Positions 52,369 to 62,025 of a stretch of 64,000 nucleotides of DNA are shown here, piece by piece. The translations under genes and the position numbers were made by a program. The stretch spans positions 682,001 through 746,000 of the forward strand of contig NZ_BORP01000001.1 of the NCBI RefSeq assembly GCF_018333235.1, given 5' to 3'. Origin of the DNA: Ornithinibacillus bavariensis. GTDB lineage: Bacteria; Bacillota; Bacilli; Bacillales; Amphibacillaceae. The first letter of the stretch is position 1. Every line of letters begins with the position of its first letter. The notes below the pieces were generated by a model. It did no database searches. It saw only the letters and a program-made list of their open reading frames with translations, and was not told the origin of the DNA.

Positions 52369-53108
52369 TGTTAACTGGAAAGACAGCTATCGTGACAGGT
52401 GGTTCACGAGGGATTGGCAAGGCAATTGCCATAGAATTGGCGAAGAATGGCGCAAATGTAGTTGTAAATTATGCTGGAAATGAAGCTAGGGCACAAGAAG
52501 TTGTCGAAGAGATCATCGGATTGGGAGTTCAAGCAATAAAGGTACAAGCAGATGTTGCCAATGAAGCTCAAGTGAAAGAATTAATGCAAACTACTATAGA
52601 TACCTTTGGAAGTATTGATATACTGGTTAATAATGCTGGAATTACTCGCGACAACTTGCTAATGAGAATGAAAGAAACTGAATTTGACCAAGTTATAAAT
52701 ACAAATCTTAAAGGTGTTTTCATTTGTACAAAAGCTGTAACAAGACAAATGATGAAACAGCGTTCAGGTCGTATTATCAATGTTGCTTCCATTGTGGGGG
52801 TAAGTGGAAATCCAGGACAGGCTAATTATGTAGCAGCAAAAGCAGGAGTTATAGGTCTTACTAAAACAACCGCAAAAGAGCTTGCTTCACGTAATATTAT
52901 CGTTAATGCAGTCGCTCCAGGGTTCATTTCTACTGACATGACCGATGAATTAACAGATGAACAAAAATCTGGAATGCTTGAATTAATTCCTCTTGCAAGA
53001 TTCGGACAACCAGAGGATGTGGCTAAAGTTATTCGCTTTTTAGCATCCGATGATGCAAGTTATATTACGGGTCAAACCATACATATTGACGGTGGGATGG
53101 TTATGTAA
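52368..53108 (+). CDS. fabG: 3-oxoacyl-ACP reductase FabG
   Basis: Short-chain dehydrogenase for the first reduction of elongation. NADPH loop [23 protein letters not shown], the Ser-Tyr-Lys set (Ser in VASIVGVSG, Tyr/Lys in [12 protein letters not shown]) and the C-terminal [17 protein letters not shown] are present. Length 246 aa. TAATG junction with fabD. Confidence 0.97.
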   Translation: MLTGKTAIVTGGSRGIGKAIAIELAKNGANVVVNYAGNEARAQEVVEEIIGLGVQAIKVQADVANEAQVKELMQTTIDTFGSIDILVNNAGITRDNLLMRMKETEFDQVINTNLKGVFICTKAVTRQMMKQRSGRIINVASIVGVSGNPGQANYVAAKAGVIGLTKTTAKELASRNIIVNAVAPGFISTDMTDELTDEQKSGMLELIPLARFGQPEDVAKVIRFLASDDASYITGQTIHIDGGMVM

Positions 53109-53141
53109 CTACAATTACCTTTGAAGGGAGGTGAACGAAGT

Positions 53142-53378
53142 ATGGCAGACGTATTTGATCGTGTAAAAGAAATTATTGTTGATAAATTAGATGTTGAAGA
53201 ATCAAAAGTAACGATGGAAGCTTCATTTAAAGATGATTTAGAGGCTGATTCATTAGATGTTGTTGAGCTTGTAATGGAGCTTGAGGATGAATTTGACATG
53301 GAAATTGCTGATGAAGAAGCAGAGAAAATTAACACTGTTGGTGATGCTGTAAATTACATAAAAAATTTACAGGGATAA
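53142..53378 (+). CDS. acpP: acyl carrier protein
   Basis: 78-residue carrier; Ser37 in [10 protein letters not shown] takes the phosphopantetheine arm. The family motif is usually DLGADSLD; here Glu replaces that Gly. The acidic helix [16 protein letters not shown] is intact. The ATG at 53142 has GGGAGGTG upstream. It follows fabG and is separated from rnc by a hairpin. Confidence 0.97.
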   Translation: MADVFDRVKEIIVDKLDVEESKVTMEASFKDDLEADSLDVVELVMELEDEFDMEIADEEAEKINTVGDAVNYIKNLQG

Positions 53379-53395
53379 TATAAGAAGCTAGAGAG

Positions 53396-53419
53396 GTCTC
53401 GCGTTCATGCGAGACTTTT
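53396..53419 (+). terminator. intra-operon hairpin between acpP and rnc
   Basis: GTCTCGC pairs with GCGAGAC around GTTCAT, followed by TTTT. The short T-run suggests partial termination or RNA 3'-end protection, which would give excess acpP over rnc. Confidence 0.65.
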
Positions 53420-53446
53420 CCATACAACAAGAGGTGACTGGTCTAT

Positions 53447-54130
53447 ATGAATCGTGAGAAATTAGAGACCTTGTTAAATATTAAATTTCAACGTATCAAA
53501 ACAATTCAACAGGCATTTACCCATTCATCTTATGTGAATGAGCATCGTGAGTTAAACTATTCCGATAATGAACGGTTAGAATTTTTAGGAGATGCTGTAT
53601 TAGAGCTTGGGGTTTCTCAATACCTCTATCAAAAATATCCTACAATGCCTGAAGGAGAAATGACAAAACTACGTGCTTCTATCGTTTGTGAACCTTCACT
53701 GGCATCTTTTGCACGTGGGCTAGATTTTGGAAGTCACATACTTTTAGGTAAAGGCGAGGAAATGACTGGGGGAAGAAACAGACCTGCATTACTAGCGGAC
53801 GTTTTTGAGGCATTTTTGGGTGCGCTTTATTTAGATCAAGGATATGAAATTGCGTTAGACTTTCTAGAAAAGCATGTATTTCCTAAAATAGACACAGGTG
53901 CTTTTTCGCATGGGATGGATTATAAAAGCAAGCTACAGGAAATTATTCAACAAGACAAAAATCAAACGATTGAATATCAAATAGTAGAAGAAAAAGGGCC
54001 TTCTCATAATAAAGAATTCGTTGCTGAACTTTTAATTAATCAAAAGCTATATGGGACGGGAATTGGAAGGACAAAAAAAGAGGCAGAACAACGAGCAGCT
54101 AAGGATGCACTAGATAAATTAGGTGTATAA
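53447..54130 (+). CDS. rnc: ribonuclease III
   Basis: Double-strand RNA endonuclease. Signature [20 protein letters not shown], second acidic site in [20 protein letters not shown], and a C-terminal dsRNA-binding domain (~155-225: [36 protein letters not shown]). Length 227 aa. AGAGGTGA lies ten bases before the ATG. Confidence 0.97.
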   Translation: MNREKLETLLNIKFQRIKTIQQAFTHSSYVNEHRELNYSDNERLEFLGDAVLELGVSQYLYQKYPTMPEGEMTKLRASIVCEPSLASFARGLDFGSHILLGKGEEMTGGRNRPALLADVFEAFLGALYLDQGYEIALDFLEKHVFPKIDTGAFSHGMDYKSKLQEIIQQDKNQTIEYQIVEEKGPSHNKEFVAELLINQKLYGTGIGRTKKEAEQRAAKDALDKLGV

Positions 54131-54154
54131 ATGGAGAAATACGTAAGGTATTCG

Positions 54155-54192
54155 AAGAAAGACTGTGTTCATCGTGAACAGCAGTCTTTCTT
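54155..54192. terminator. bidirectional terminator between rnc and the DUF1128 gene
   Basis: AAGAAAGACTG pairs perfectly with CAGTCTTTCTT; inside, TTCA/TGAA adds an inner stem. A/T tracts on both sides suit convergent genes. Confidence 0.85.
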
Positions 54193-54204
54193 AATTTATT
54201 ACAA

Positions 54205-54426
54205 TTATTTTCGTACATGACGTAATTCCTCAATGAATGCTTGAGTTTCGAAAGCAGATAAGCTCCCTTTTTGTATAATAACATCATACATAAATTTAAT
54301 ATCTTCATATTTTGAAAGATCATAGTCATCAGGGTTTAATAGGCTACGATTAACAACGGATAATCGTTTAGCCATGTCTTCCAATATATATGTTAAATTT
54401 TCCATGGAAGGATTTTCTAAGTCCAT
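54205..54426 (-). CDS. DUF1128/UPF0435 family protein (YfkK-like)
   Basis: 73-residue acidic helical protein. The pattern ENLTYILEDMAKRLSVVNRSLLNPDDYDLSKYEDIKFMYD fits DUF1128 (UPF0435), a Bacillaceae family without known function; homologues carry the same VN, P-x-x-(F/Y)-(N/D), Y-D-D-(L/I) signature. GAGGTG is seven bases before the start on the minus strand. In B. subtilis the homologue lies elsewhere in the chromosome, so its place between rnc and smc is a rearrangement. Confidence 0.8.
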   Translation of the reverse strand: MDLENPSMENLTYILEDMAKRLSVVNRSLLNPDDYDLSKYEDIKFMYDVIIQKGSLSAFETQAFIEELRHVRK

Positions 54427-54472
54427 AATACACCTCTTTATACGTTTAATAGAGTAAAAAACAGGGACACAC

Positions 54473-54501
54473 TTCTTTTGTGTCTACGATTATGATAAAA
54501 T
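54473..54501 (+). promoter_or_regulatory. candidate promoter for smc-ftsY
   Basis: TTCTTT (54473-54478), spacer of 17, TAAAAT (54496-54501) with an extended TG one base before the -10. It lies 120 bases before smc. Confidence 0.5.
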
Positions 54502-54620
54502 AAATGCGTTAAAAAGCCAATCTATAACTGTTTAATATAGAAATTTATATAGTTCGAGTATAAAAAGAGAAAAGGAAACTAAATCTGAATAAAGATTTTT
54601 TTTCCTATAGGAGAATGTCT

Positions 54621-57600
54621 ATGTATTTAAAGCGATTAGAATCTGTTGGGTTTAAATCCTTTGCAGAACGAATTAATGTTGAATTTGTTCCCGGTGTTAC
54701 AGCGGTTGTAGGCCCTAACGGAAGTGGTAAGAGTAATATTACAGATGCGATGCGCTGGGTATTGGGGGAACAATCAGCAAAATCGTTACGTGGATCCAAA
54801 ATGGAGGATATTATTTTTCAAGGAAGTGATACTAGAAAACCACTAAATGTTGCCGAAGTAACACTTGTCCTTGATAATAGCGATCATGCATTGCCACTAG
54901 ATTTTGATGAGGTAAGTGTAACAAGAAGAGTTTATCGTTCTGGTGATAGTGAGTTTTATATTAATAAACAGTCTTGTCGGTTAAAAGATATTGTCGATTT
55001 ATTCTTAGACTCTGGTCTTGGAAAAGAAGCATTTTCTATCATAAGTCAAGGTAAAGTTGAGGAAATCCTTAGCTCCAAAGCAGAAGAACGAAGAACCATT
55101 TTTGAGGAAGCGGCAGGCGTACTTAAATATAAACAGCGAAAGAAAAAAGCGGAATATAAGCTGGCAGAAACACAAGAGAATTTAAATCGTGTAGAAGATA
55201 TTATTTATGAAATTGAAAGTCAATTGGAACCTTTAAAAGCCCAGGCTGAAACAGCAAAAGAATATTTACACCAAAAAGAGTTATTAAAAAACCATGAAAT
55301 TTCCTTACTGATCACAGAAATTGAACTCTTGCATGATGAATGGCAAGCTATATTAAAAGAAATAGAATCTGAAAAAATGGCAGAAATTGAATTGAAGACT
55401 GGTATTCAGAAGAAGGAAGCAGCTCTTGCTAGTGAGAGACAGGAAATTGATCGAATCGATGATAAAATTAATGAATTACAGGAACGTCTGCTAATCACTA
55501 CACAGCAGCTGGAACAATATGAGGGAAAGAAACAGGTTTTTCATGAACGAATAAAGCATTATACTGAAAATAAAGAAAAGCTTGTAGCAGATAAAGAAGA
55601 AGCTGAGCGCAGGATTTTTATCTTAGAATCAGAACTTAAAGAAGAAGAGATTAAATTACAATCATTAATAGAAGCCAGACAAAAAACGAAACAAGTTGTG
55701 GAAGAGTTAAGGCGAAAACTGACCACGGATAAAGAGAGCTTAGCAGAGCAAATTGAGGATCTGAAATCTGAATATATTGAGTTCTTGAACCAACAGGCAG
55801 CAAAACGAAATGAAAAACAGTCTATCGCACAACAACTACAACAAATTACTGGCAAAAAAGATATCCAAGAAGAAAAGTTCCATGATTTGCTGAAGCAAAG
55901 AGAAATTTATACAAAAAACCTTGATGAAGCTACCAAGACTCTTCAAACGATTGAGGCTAATTATCGGGAGAAGGATGAGTCCATCAGGAATTTAAAACTG
56001 GATATCGAGAAGCGACGTAAACAATATCAGGAATCACAGACAAAGCTATTCCAAGGCTATCAATTGATAGAAAAACTTAAATCGAAAAAAGAAATGCTAG
56101 AAGAGATGAAGGAGGACTTTCAAGGATTCTTTCAAGGAGTTAAAGCTGTCTTAAGAGCTCGAGAAGAAGGGAAACTATCTTCCATTCATGGTGCTGTTAT
56201 TGAATTAATCGATGTACCTAAAGAATACATAACAGCAATAGAAACTGTTCTTGGTGGACAAGCTCAGCATATCGTGGTGGAAAACGATGAGACAGCAAGA
56301 CAAGCAATTAATTGGTTGAAAAAAACAAATGGAGGTAGAGCAACATTTCTTCCATTAGGATCCATACAGCCAAGATTTATCCCAAGTGATGTATTGTCAC
56401 AAATAGAATCACATCCCGGATATGTAGGTATAGCTGGGAAACTTGTAAATACCAATAGTGCTTTTCAAAAGTCGGTCGACCATTTAATGGGGCATGTGGT
56501 TATTGCAAAAACGTTAAAGGATGCCAATGAAATTGCGCGAATTACCTTGAGAAGGTATCGTGTCGTTACCTTAGATGGTGATGTAGTACACCCGGGGGGA
56601 TCCATGTCAGGTGGTGCACAGAAAAAGACCAATCAATCCTTGTTCACTAGAGAAAAGGATCTAGCAGAGCTGACTGAAAAATTAGCAGATTACGAAGCGA
56701 AAGCAGTTGATTTTGAGAAGCAGGTTCACGTGCAGAAACACAAAATAGCAGAACTGGAGATAGCACTTCAGAATCTAGAGGACACGTTATCAGACGACCA
56801 ATTCCAGCTCCAAGAAGCAAGAGCCGCCCATAAAGAACTAGAATTAAAACTAGCATCCTTAAAGGATAGTCTTTCTATCTATGATCAAGATAAAGAACAA
56901 TATCATCTTGATATGAAAACTTTAGAAGATAGAGACAGTCAACTAAATGATGAATTAAATCAAATTGAGGAACAGTTACAAAAGCTAAACGCTCAAATTG
57001 ACCTGTTAGCAAAAGAAGAGGTTGAATTTAAAGAAAATCAAGATCTACTACAGCAGGATTTTCATAAGTATCAAGTACAGCTTGCAGAGCAAGAAGAGCG
57101 TGTAAAATACCAACAGGAAAATCAAAGTAAGCTGCAGGAACAACTGAATGAAATAAAACAGCGTCAACGCACTTTAGAGGATGAACTTGACGAGCTAGTA
57201 CAATTATCCGAATCTCATGAGACTGAAGAGGAAATCAGCGAGAAGGTAATGGAGAAAAGCAATGAAAAAACAACAATTACCGAAAGCATTCAGGAACTGC
57301 GATCTGAAAGGATGGAACGTACGAAAAGACTTCAGGATGATGAGAGAGAATTGAAGGAAGAAAATAAAAACCATCAAGCATTATTGGAAAAGCTACAGAA
57401 AAAAGAAGTAAAAGCGAATCGAATAGATGTAGAGCTTGAAAATCGTTTAACAGTACTTCAAACGGAATATATTATCACCTTTGAAAAAGCTAAGCAGGAT
57501 TATGATAAGGTTGAAAATATCGAGGAAGCAAAGAATGAAGTAAAAGCAATTAAACTAAAAATAGAACGACTAGGAAACGTAAATCTTGGAGCAATTGATG

Positions 57601-58187
57601 AGTATGAACGAATTTCGGAACGCTATACATTCTTATCGGAACAGCGTGATGACCTAGTTCAAGCAAAGCAAACTCTCTTTTCTGCTATTAAAGAAATGGA
57701 TGAGGAAATGGAGCATTTATTTAGCTCGACCTTCTCGCAAATAAAAGAGGAATTTGCGATTGTATTTAAAGAATTATTTGGTGGTGGTCATGCAGAGCTA
57801 AAACTAACAGATCCAAGTAACATACTGGAAACAGGAGTAGACATCATTGCACAGCCTCCTGGTAAAAAGCTACAAAATTTAGGCCTTTTATCAGGTGGTG
57901 AAAGAGCTTTGACAGCTATTGCATTACTCTTTGCCATTTTAAGGGTTCGACCAGTGCCTTTCTGTGTTCTTGATGAGGTTGAGGCCGCATTAGATGAGGC
58001 AAATGTTGTTCGATTTGCAAAGTATGTAAAACAATATAGTGAAAACACACAATTTATCGTGATCACACATCGTCAGGGAACAATGGAAAATGCTGACGTA
58101 TTATATGGTGTAACAATGCAAGAGTCAGGGGTATCCAGGCTAGTTTCAGTCCGTTTAGAAGAAACGAAAGAGTTAATGCGATCTTAG
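54621..58187 (+). CDS. smc: chromosome segregation ATPase Smc
   Basis: Condensin core subunit. N-terminal head with Walker A VVGPNGSGKSNITDAM; long coiled coil (~170-500); hinge domain (~510-670) with VLGGQAQHIVVEN and the Gly-rich DGDVVHPGGSMSGGAQ; second coiled coil (~670-1010); C-terminal head with signature LLSGGERALTAIALLF and Walker B VLDEVEAALDEANV. Length 1188 aa. The ATG at 54621 is preferred to 54615 because GGAG (54610-54613) then has normal spacing and the protein starts YLKRLESVGFKSF. Confidence 0.97.
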   Translation: MYLKRLESVGFKSFAERINVEFVPGVTAVVGPNGSGKSNITDAMRWVLGEQSAKSLRGSKMEDIIFQGSDTRKPLNVAEVTLVLDNSDHALPLDFDEVSVTRRVYRSGDSEFYINKQSCRLKDIVDLFLDSGLGKEAFSIISQGKVEEILSSKAEERRTIFEEAAGVLKYKQRKKKAEYKLAETQENLNRVEDIIYEIESQLEPLKAQAETAKEYLHQKELLKNHEISLLITEIELLHDEWQAILKEIESEKMAEIELKTGIQKKEAALASERQEIDRIDDKINELQERLLITTQQLEQYEGKKQVFHERIKHYTENKEKLVADKEEAERRIFILESELKEEEIKLQSLIEARQKTKQVVEELRRKLTTDKESLAEQIEDLKSEYIEFLNQQAAKRNEKQSIAQQLQQITGKKDIQEEKFHDLLKQREIYTKNLDEATKTLQTIEANYREKDESIRNLKLDIEKRRKQYQESQTKLFQGYQLIEKLKSKKEMLEEMKEDFQGFFQGVKAVLRAREEGKLSSIHGAVIELIDVPKEYITAIETVLGGQAQHIVVENDETARQAINWLKKTNGGRATFLPLGSIQPRFIPSDVLSQIESHPGYVGIAGKLVNTNSAFQKSVDHLMGHVVIAKTLKDANEIARITLRRYRVVTLDGDVVHPGGSMSGGAQKKTNQSLFTREKDLAELTEKLADYEAKAVDFEKQVHVQKHKIAELEIALQNLEDTLSDDQFQLQEARAAHKELELKLASLKDSLSIYDQDKEQYHLDMKTLEDRDSQLNDELNQIEEQLQKLNAQIDLLAKEEVEFKENQDLLQQDFHKYQVQLAEQEERVKYQQENQSKLQEQLNEIKQRQRTLEDELDELVQLSESHETEEEISEKVMEKSNEKTTITESIQELRSERMERTKRLQDDERELKEENKNHQALLEKLQKKEVKANRIDVELENRLTVLQTEYIITFEKAKQDYDKVENIEEAKNEVKAIKLKIERLGNVNLGAIDEYERISERYTFLSEQRDDLVQAKQTLFSAIKEMDEEMEHLFSSTFSQIKEEFAIVFKELFGGGHAELKLTDPSNILETGVDIIAQPPGKKLQNLGLLSGGERALTAIALLFAILRVRPVPFCVLDEVEAALDEANVVRFAKYVKQYSENTQFIVITHRQGTMENADVLYGVTMQESGVSRLVSVRLEETKELMRS

Positions 58188-58203
58188 AAAGGAGTGTTAA
58201 GCA

Positions 58204-59208
58204 ATGAGTTTTTTACAAAAACTTAAAAATAAATTTAAGCAAGATAATCAAGAAGAGGTTTCAGCAAAATATAAGGAAGGTATGGAGAAAACGCGGAAAT
58301 CATTTTCTGGTCGAATAAATGATTTAATTGCACGTTATCGAAAAGTTGATGAAGACTTTTTCGAGGAACTCGAGGAGGTTTTAATTTCCGCTGATGTTGG
58401 TGTTACAACGGTAATGGAATTAATAGATGAGCTGAGGTTCGAGGTACAGCGTCGAAATATTAAAGATACTAAAGAAGTGAGAGAAGTAATCTCTGAAAAA
58501 CTAGTAGATATTTATTATGGAGATGACAATGAAGTGATTGAAACGTTACATCTCCTAGAGAATGGTTTAAGTGTCATATTGGTTGTCGGTGTAAATGGTG
58601 TTGGAAAAACTACGACAATTGGAAAGCTTGCACATCGCTTGAAAGGTGAAGGTAAGACGGTTATGCTAGCTGCCGGGGATACGTTCCGAGCAGGTGCTAT
58701 TGAGCAACTAGAAGTATGGGGCGAGCGTGCGGGTGTCGAAGTAATCAAACAAAATGAAGGAAGTGATCCAGCAGCAGTTATTTTCGACGCTATTAAGGCA
58801 GCTAAATCTCGTAATGTAGATGTGTTACTATGTGACACTGCTGGAAGATTGCAGAATAAAGTTAACTTGATGAATGAATTAGAAAAAGTTAAGCGAGTTA
58901 TTGAACGAGAAATTCCAGGTGCTCCACACGAGGTCTTACTAGTTCTAGATGCAACAACTGGCCAAAACGCATTAACTCAGGCAAAAACCTTCTCTAAAGC
59001 TACGAATGTATCAGGTATTGTCTTAACTAAACTAGATGGAACTGCTAAGGGTGGTATTGTTTTAGCAATACGAAACGAGCTAAACATACCAGTTAAATTT
59101 GTTGGTTTAGGTGAAAAATCAGAGGATCTGCAAACATTTGATGCAAATGCCTTTGTATACGGACTCTTTGCAGACATGATTGAAGACGCTGCTGAATTAG
59201 AACAGTAA
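58204..59208 (+). CDS. ftsY: signal recognition particle receptor FtsY
   Basis: SRP receptor GTPase. A short basic N-terminus replaces the long acidic A-domain of E. coli. NG domain: VVGVNGVGKTTTIGKLA, DTFRAGAIEQLEVW, CDTAGRLQN, TKLDGTAKGGI and VGLGEKSEDL. Length 334 aa. GAAAGGAG precedes the ATG, 16 bases after smc. Confidence 0.97.
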   Translation: MSFLQKLKNKFKQDNQEEVSAKYKEGMEKTRKSFSGRINDLIARYRKVDEDFFEELEEVLISADVGVTTVMELIDELRFEVQRRNIKDTKEVREVISEKLVDIYYGDDNEVIETLHLLENGLSVILVVGVNGVGKTTTIGKLAHRLKGEGKTVMLAAGDTFRAGAIEQLEVWGERAGVEVIKQNEGSDPAAVIFDAIKAAKSRNVDVLLCDTAGRLQNKVNLMNELEKVKRVIEREIPGAPHEVLLVLDATTGQNALTQAKTFSKATNVSGIVLTKLDGTAKGGIVLAIRNELNIPVKFVGLGEKSEDLQTFDANAFVYGLFADMIEDAAELEQ

Positions 59209-59233
59209 AATCGTTAAAATGACAATTACTTTT

Positions 59234-59266
59234 TGGCATCCGCAATTATATTCGGATGCCAGTTTT
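59234..59266 (+). terminator. intrinsic terminator after ftsY
   Basis: TGGCATCCG pairs perfectly with CGGATGCCA around a 10-base loop, then GTTTT. Confidence 0.85.
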
Positions 59267-59280
59267 ATCAGTACTTCTAC

Positions 59281-59309
59281 TTGCAAAACCAGTCATCGTC
59301 CGTTATCAT
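59281..59309 (+). promoter_or_regulatory. promoter of ylxM-ffh
   Basis: TTGCAA (59281-59286), spacer of 17, TATCAT (59304-59309), between the ftsY terminator and ylxM. Confidence 0.65.
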
Positions 59310-59349
59310 AATTTGTAAAGGACTTTCACTTAACAAGGGGTGTAGAGGA

Positions 59350-59676
59350 ATGCTAGAAAAAACAACAAGAATAAATTATTTATTAGATTTTTATCAAGCA
59401 TTATTAACACCCAAGCAACGAAGCTATATGGAAATGTACTATCTAGAGGACTACTCATTGGGTGAAATATCAGAGGAAGCAAATGTTTCCAGACAAGCAG
59501 TATATGATAATATTAAGCGTACAGAAGCAATGCTTGAATCCTATGAGGAAAAACTACATTTATATGAAAAATTTATGGAGCGATTGAAGATTATTCAAAA
59601 GCTAGACGAAAGAGTCACTGCAATCGGTGACGAATCGTTGATAAACTATATGAATCAATTAAAAGAATTAGATTAG
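59350..59676 (+). CDS. ylxM: SRP-associated helix-turn-helix protein YlxM
   Basis: 108-residue UPF0122 protein. A sigma-region-4-like helix-turn-helix ([36 protein letters not shown]) fills residues ~18-60; the rest is helical. It is always paired with ffh, and streptococcal YlxM binds SRP parts. The ATG at 59350 follows AAGGGGTG; reading further upstream would run into the ftsY terminator. Confidence 0.93.
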   Translation: MLEKTTRINYLLDFYQALLTPKQRSYMEMYYLEDYSLGEISEEANVSRQAVYDNIKRTEAMLESYEEKLHLYEKFMERLKIIQKLDERVTAIGDESLINYMNQLKELD

Positions 59677-59689
59677 GGGGATACCTTCT

Positions 59690-61039
59690 ATGGCATTTGA
59701 AGGATTAGCCGACCGCCTGCAAAATACGATTAAGAAGATCACAGGAAGAGGTAAAGTTTCAGAGCAAGATGTAAAGGAAATGACCCGAGAGATTCGGTTA
59801 GCGTTACTAGAGGCAGATGTTAATTTCAAAGTAGTGAAGGAATTAATTGGCCGAATAAAGGAACGTGCAGTTGGCCAAGAGGTAATGGAAAGTCTTACTC
59901 CAGGTCAACAGGTTATTAAAGTGGTAAAAGAAGAATTAACAGAGCTTATGGGTGGGGAACAGAGTAAAATTGCAGTAAGTGATAGGCCACCAACAGTTAT
60001 TATGATGGTAGGACTTCAAGGTGCTGGGAAGACAACAACTACCGGTAAGCTTGCTAATTTGCTTAGGAAAAAACATAATCGCTCGCCTTTACTTGTTGCC
60101 TGTGACGTATATCGTCCTGCCGCAATCAAGCAGCTAGAAACATTAGGATCACAGTTGGATATGCCTGTTTTCTCTATGGGAACAGAAGCAAACCCTGTCG
60201 ATATTGCAAAAAAAGCAATGGAGAAGGCGAAGGAAGATCATCACGATTATGTGTTAATCGACACAGCTGGTAGACTTCATATTGATACGGATTTAATGGA
60301 AGAGCTAGAGCAAATAAAAGCTACCGTTCAACCAGATGAAATTTTCCTTGTTGTAGATGCTATGACAGGACAGGATGCAGTTAATGTAGCAGAAAGCTTT
60401 AATGAGCTACTTGATATTACTGGGGTTGTTTTAACTAAGCTTGACGGGGATACTCGTGGTGGTGCTGCATTATCAATTAAAGCTGTAACAGGTAAGTCCA
60501 TTAAGTTTGCAGGTATGGGTGAGAAGCTAGATCAATTAGAACCATTTCATCCAGAGCGGATGGCTTCACGTATTTTAGGAATGGGTGACGTTCTAACTCT
60601 CATTGAAAAAGCTCAGGCAACAGTTGATGAAAAACAAGCGAAAGCTTTAGAGGAAAAAATGCGTACAATGTCCTTTACTTTTGACGATTTTCTAGAACAG
60701 ATGAGTCAAGTAAAGAAAATGGGGCCACTGGATGATTTATTAGCAATGATACCCGGGGCTAATAAGATGAAGGGACTTAAAAATGTTCAGGTAGACGAAA
60801 AACAATTAGCTCATGTGGAGGCAATAATCCAGTCTATGACAAAACAAGAGCGAAATGATCCGTCAATTATGAATGCTAGTCGTAAAAAAAGAATCGCAAA
60901 AGGATCCGGGACATCGGTTTCTCAGGTTAACCGTTTATTAAAGCAGTTTGATGAAATGAAAAAAATGATGAAACAAATGACAAACATGCAAAAAGGCAAA
61001 AAAGGAAAAGGCTTCAAACTACCATTTAACCCGTTTTAG
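59690..61039 (+). CDS. ffh: signal recognition particle protein Ffh (SRP54)
   Basis: SRP GTPase that binds 4.5S/scRNA and signal peptides. NG domain: VGLQGAGKTTTTGKLA, CDVYRPAAIKQLE, DTAGRLHID, TKLDGDTRGGAALS; the C-terminal Met-rich M domain (~300-449) ends MKKMMKQMTNMQKGKKGKG. Length 449 aa. GGGGGATA precedes the ATG, 13 bases after ylxM. Confidence 0.98.
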   Translation: MAFEGLADRLQNTIKKITGRGKVSEQDVKEMTREIRLALLEADVNFKVVKELIGRIKERAVGQEVMESLTPGQQVIKVVKEELTELMGGEQSKIAVSDRPPTVIMMVGLQGAGKTTTTGKLANLLRKKHNRSPLLVACDVYRPAAIKQLETLGSQLDMPVFSMGTEANPVDIAKKAMEKAKEDHHDYVLIDTAGRLHIDTDLMEELEQIKATVQPDEIFLVVDAMTGQDAVNVAESFNELLDITGVVLTKLDGDTRGGAALSIKAVTGKSIKFAGMGEKLDQLEPFHPERMASRILGMGDVLTLIEKAQATVDEKQAKALEEKMRTMSFTFDDFLEQMSQVKKMGPLDDLLAMIPGANKMKGLKNVQVDEKQLAHVEAIIQSMTKQERNDPSIMNASRKKRIAKGSGTSVSQVNRLLKQFDEMKKMMKQMTNMQKGKKGKGFKLPFNPF

Positions 61040-61084
61040 ATTAATTGTGGTGAGTTAAGTATTTTTATTTTTTTGATGCACAGA

Positions 61085-61199
61085 GTGATCCGAATACACG
61101 AAGACTCCTGCGGGAGGATAGGCCTAGGTTAGACCCCGCAATGCGATACACGAGGAGTCTCTTCAGCCGCCCGTGGAAAGCGAAGTGTATTCGGATCAC
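61085..61199. repeat. 115-bp intergenic element with 15-bp perfect terminal inverted repeats
   Basis: GTGATCCGAATACAC (61085-61099) and its exact reverse complement (61185-61199) bound the element. Inside, AGACTCCT (61102-61109) pairs with AGGAGTCT, and TGCGGG with CCCGCA, giving a nested fold. It is far more GC-rich than its surroundings. The sequence resembles a family of short intergenic repeats I remember from Bacillaceae genomes. No open frame, transposase or clear target duplication. Rest of the 61040-61341 gap: the rpsP promoter only. Confidence 0.88.
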
Positions 61200-61275
61200 G
61201 GACATGGCCTAACAACCAGCATTTATTGATAATGTTTAAAAATAGTATAAAAAACAAGATGTAATGTAAAAACAC

Positions 61276-61304
61276 TTTACAGACTAAAAACTTTCTGTTA
61301 AAAT
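61276..61304 (+). promoter_or_regulatory. promoter of rpsP-khpA
   Basis: TTTACA (61276-61281), spacer of 17, TAAAAT (61299-61304), with extended TG (TGTTAAAAT). It lies 38 bases before rpsP. Confidence 0.75.
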
Positions 61305-61341
61305 CAATTCTTGTGAGAACATAATAATGGAGGTGCAAGTA

Positions 61342-61614
61342 ATGGCAGTAAAAATTCGTTTAAAACGTATGGGTTCTAAAAGAAATCCATTCTATCGTAT
61401 TGTTGTAGCTGATTCACGTTCTCCTCGTGACGGACGTTCTATTGAGCAAATTGGAACTTATAACCCTGTAGTTGATCCAGTTGAAGTTAAAATAGATGAA
61501 GCAAAAGCACTTGATTGGATGGCAAAAGGTGCTAAGCCAAGTGATACAGTACGTAATTTATTTTCTAAAGAAGGCATCATGAAGAAATTCCACGAACAAA
61601 AAACTAATAAGTAA
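61342..61614 (+). CDS. rpsP: 30S ribosomal protein S16
   Basis: 90-residue small-subunit protein starting [25 protein letters not shown] and containing [13 protein letters not shown], as in Bacillus S16. The ATG at 61342 has GGAGGTG upstream; an ATG at 61327 overlaps that site and is rejected. Confidence 0.98.
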   Translation: MAVKIRLKRMGSKRNPFYRIVVADSRSPRDGRSIEQIGTYNPVVDPVEVKIDEAKALDWMAKGAKPSDTVRNLFSKEGIMKKFHEQKTNK

Positions 61615-61628
61615 AGTAGTGTGATATC

Positions 61629-61856
61629 ATGAAAGCCCTAATTGAATCGATTGTTACACCATTAGTTGATTATCCAGAGGATGTTAATGTGACAGAAAGA
61701 GAAGAGGAAACTAAAATTGTTTATCATCTCACTGTCAATCAGAATGACGTTGGTAAGGTAATTGGCAAAAATGGCCGTATCGCTAAAGCGATTCGTACTG
61801 TGGTTTATGCAGCCAAAACGGATGCAAATAAACGAATCTATCTAGATATCATGTGA
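61629..61856 (+). CDS. khpA: KH-domain RNA-binding protein KhpA (YlqC)
   Basis: 75-residue single KH domain; the GXXG loop is IGKNGRIAKAIR. Homologues form dimers with KhpB/Jag and affect cell length in Gram-positive cocci. It lies 14 bases after rpsP and is followed at once by a terminator. Confidence 0.93.
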   Translation: MKALIESIVTPLVDYPEDVNVTEREEETKIVYHLTVNQNDVGKVIGKNGRIAKAIRTVVYAAKTDANKRIYLDIM

Positions 61857-61881
61857 GGGAAAGGGAAACCTTTCCCTTTTT
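61857..61881 (+). terminator. intrinsic terminator after khpA
   Basis: GGGAAAGG pairs with CCTTTCCC around GAAA and runs into TTTTT, directly after the TGA stop. Confidence 0.92.
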
Positions 61882-62025
61882 ACTCATTCTCCTACAGGTG
61901 ATTACACCGTCTAGAGAAACAATTTAAATTTTCACTTCACGAAAACACAATAACTTCTGTTCTAGTAGTGCTGGAATAGATTTCAATTTTTCTATTAGAG
62001 GTATGATTGAGAGTGAGGAATTTAA

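Noticed and set aside
59233-59349. 39-residue extension of ylxM
   Set aside because: It would translate the ftsY terminator hairpin and the ylxM promoter.
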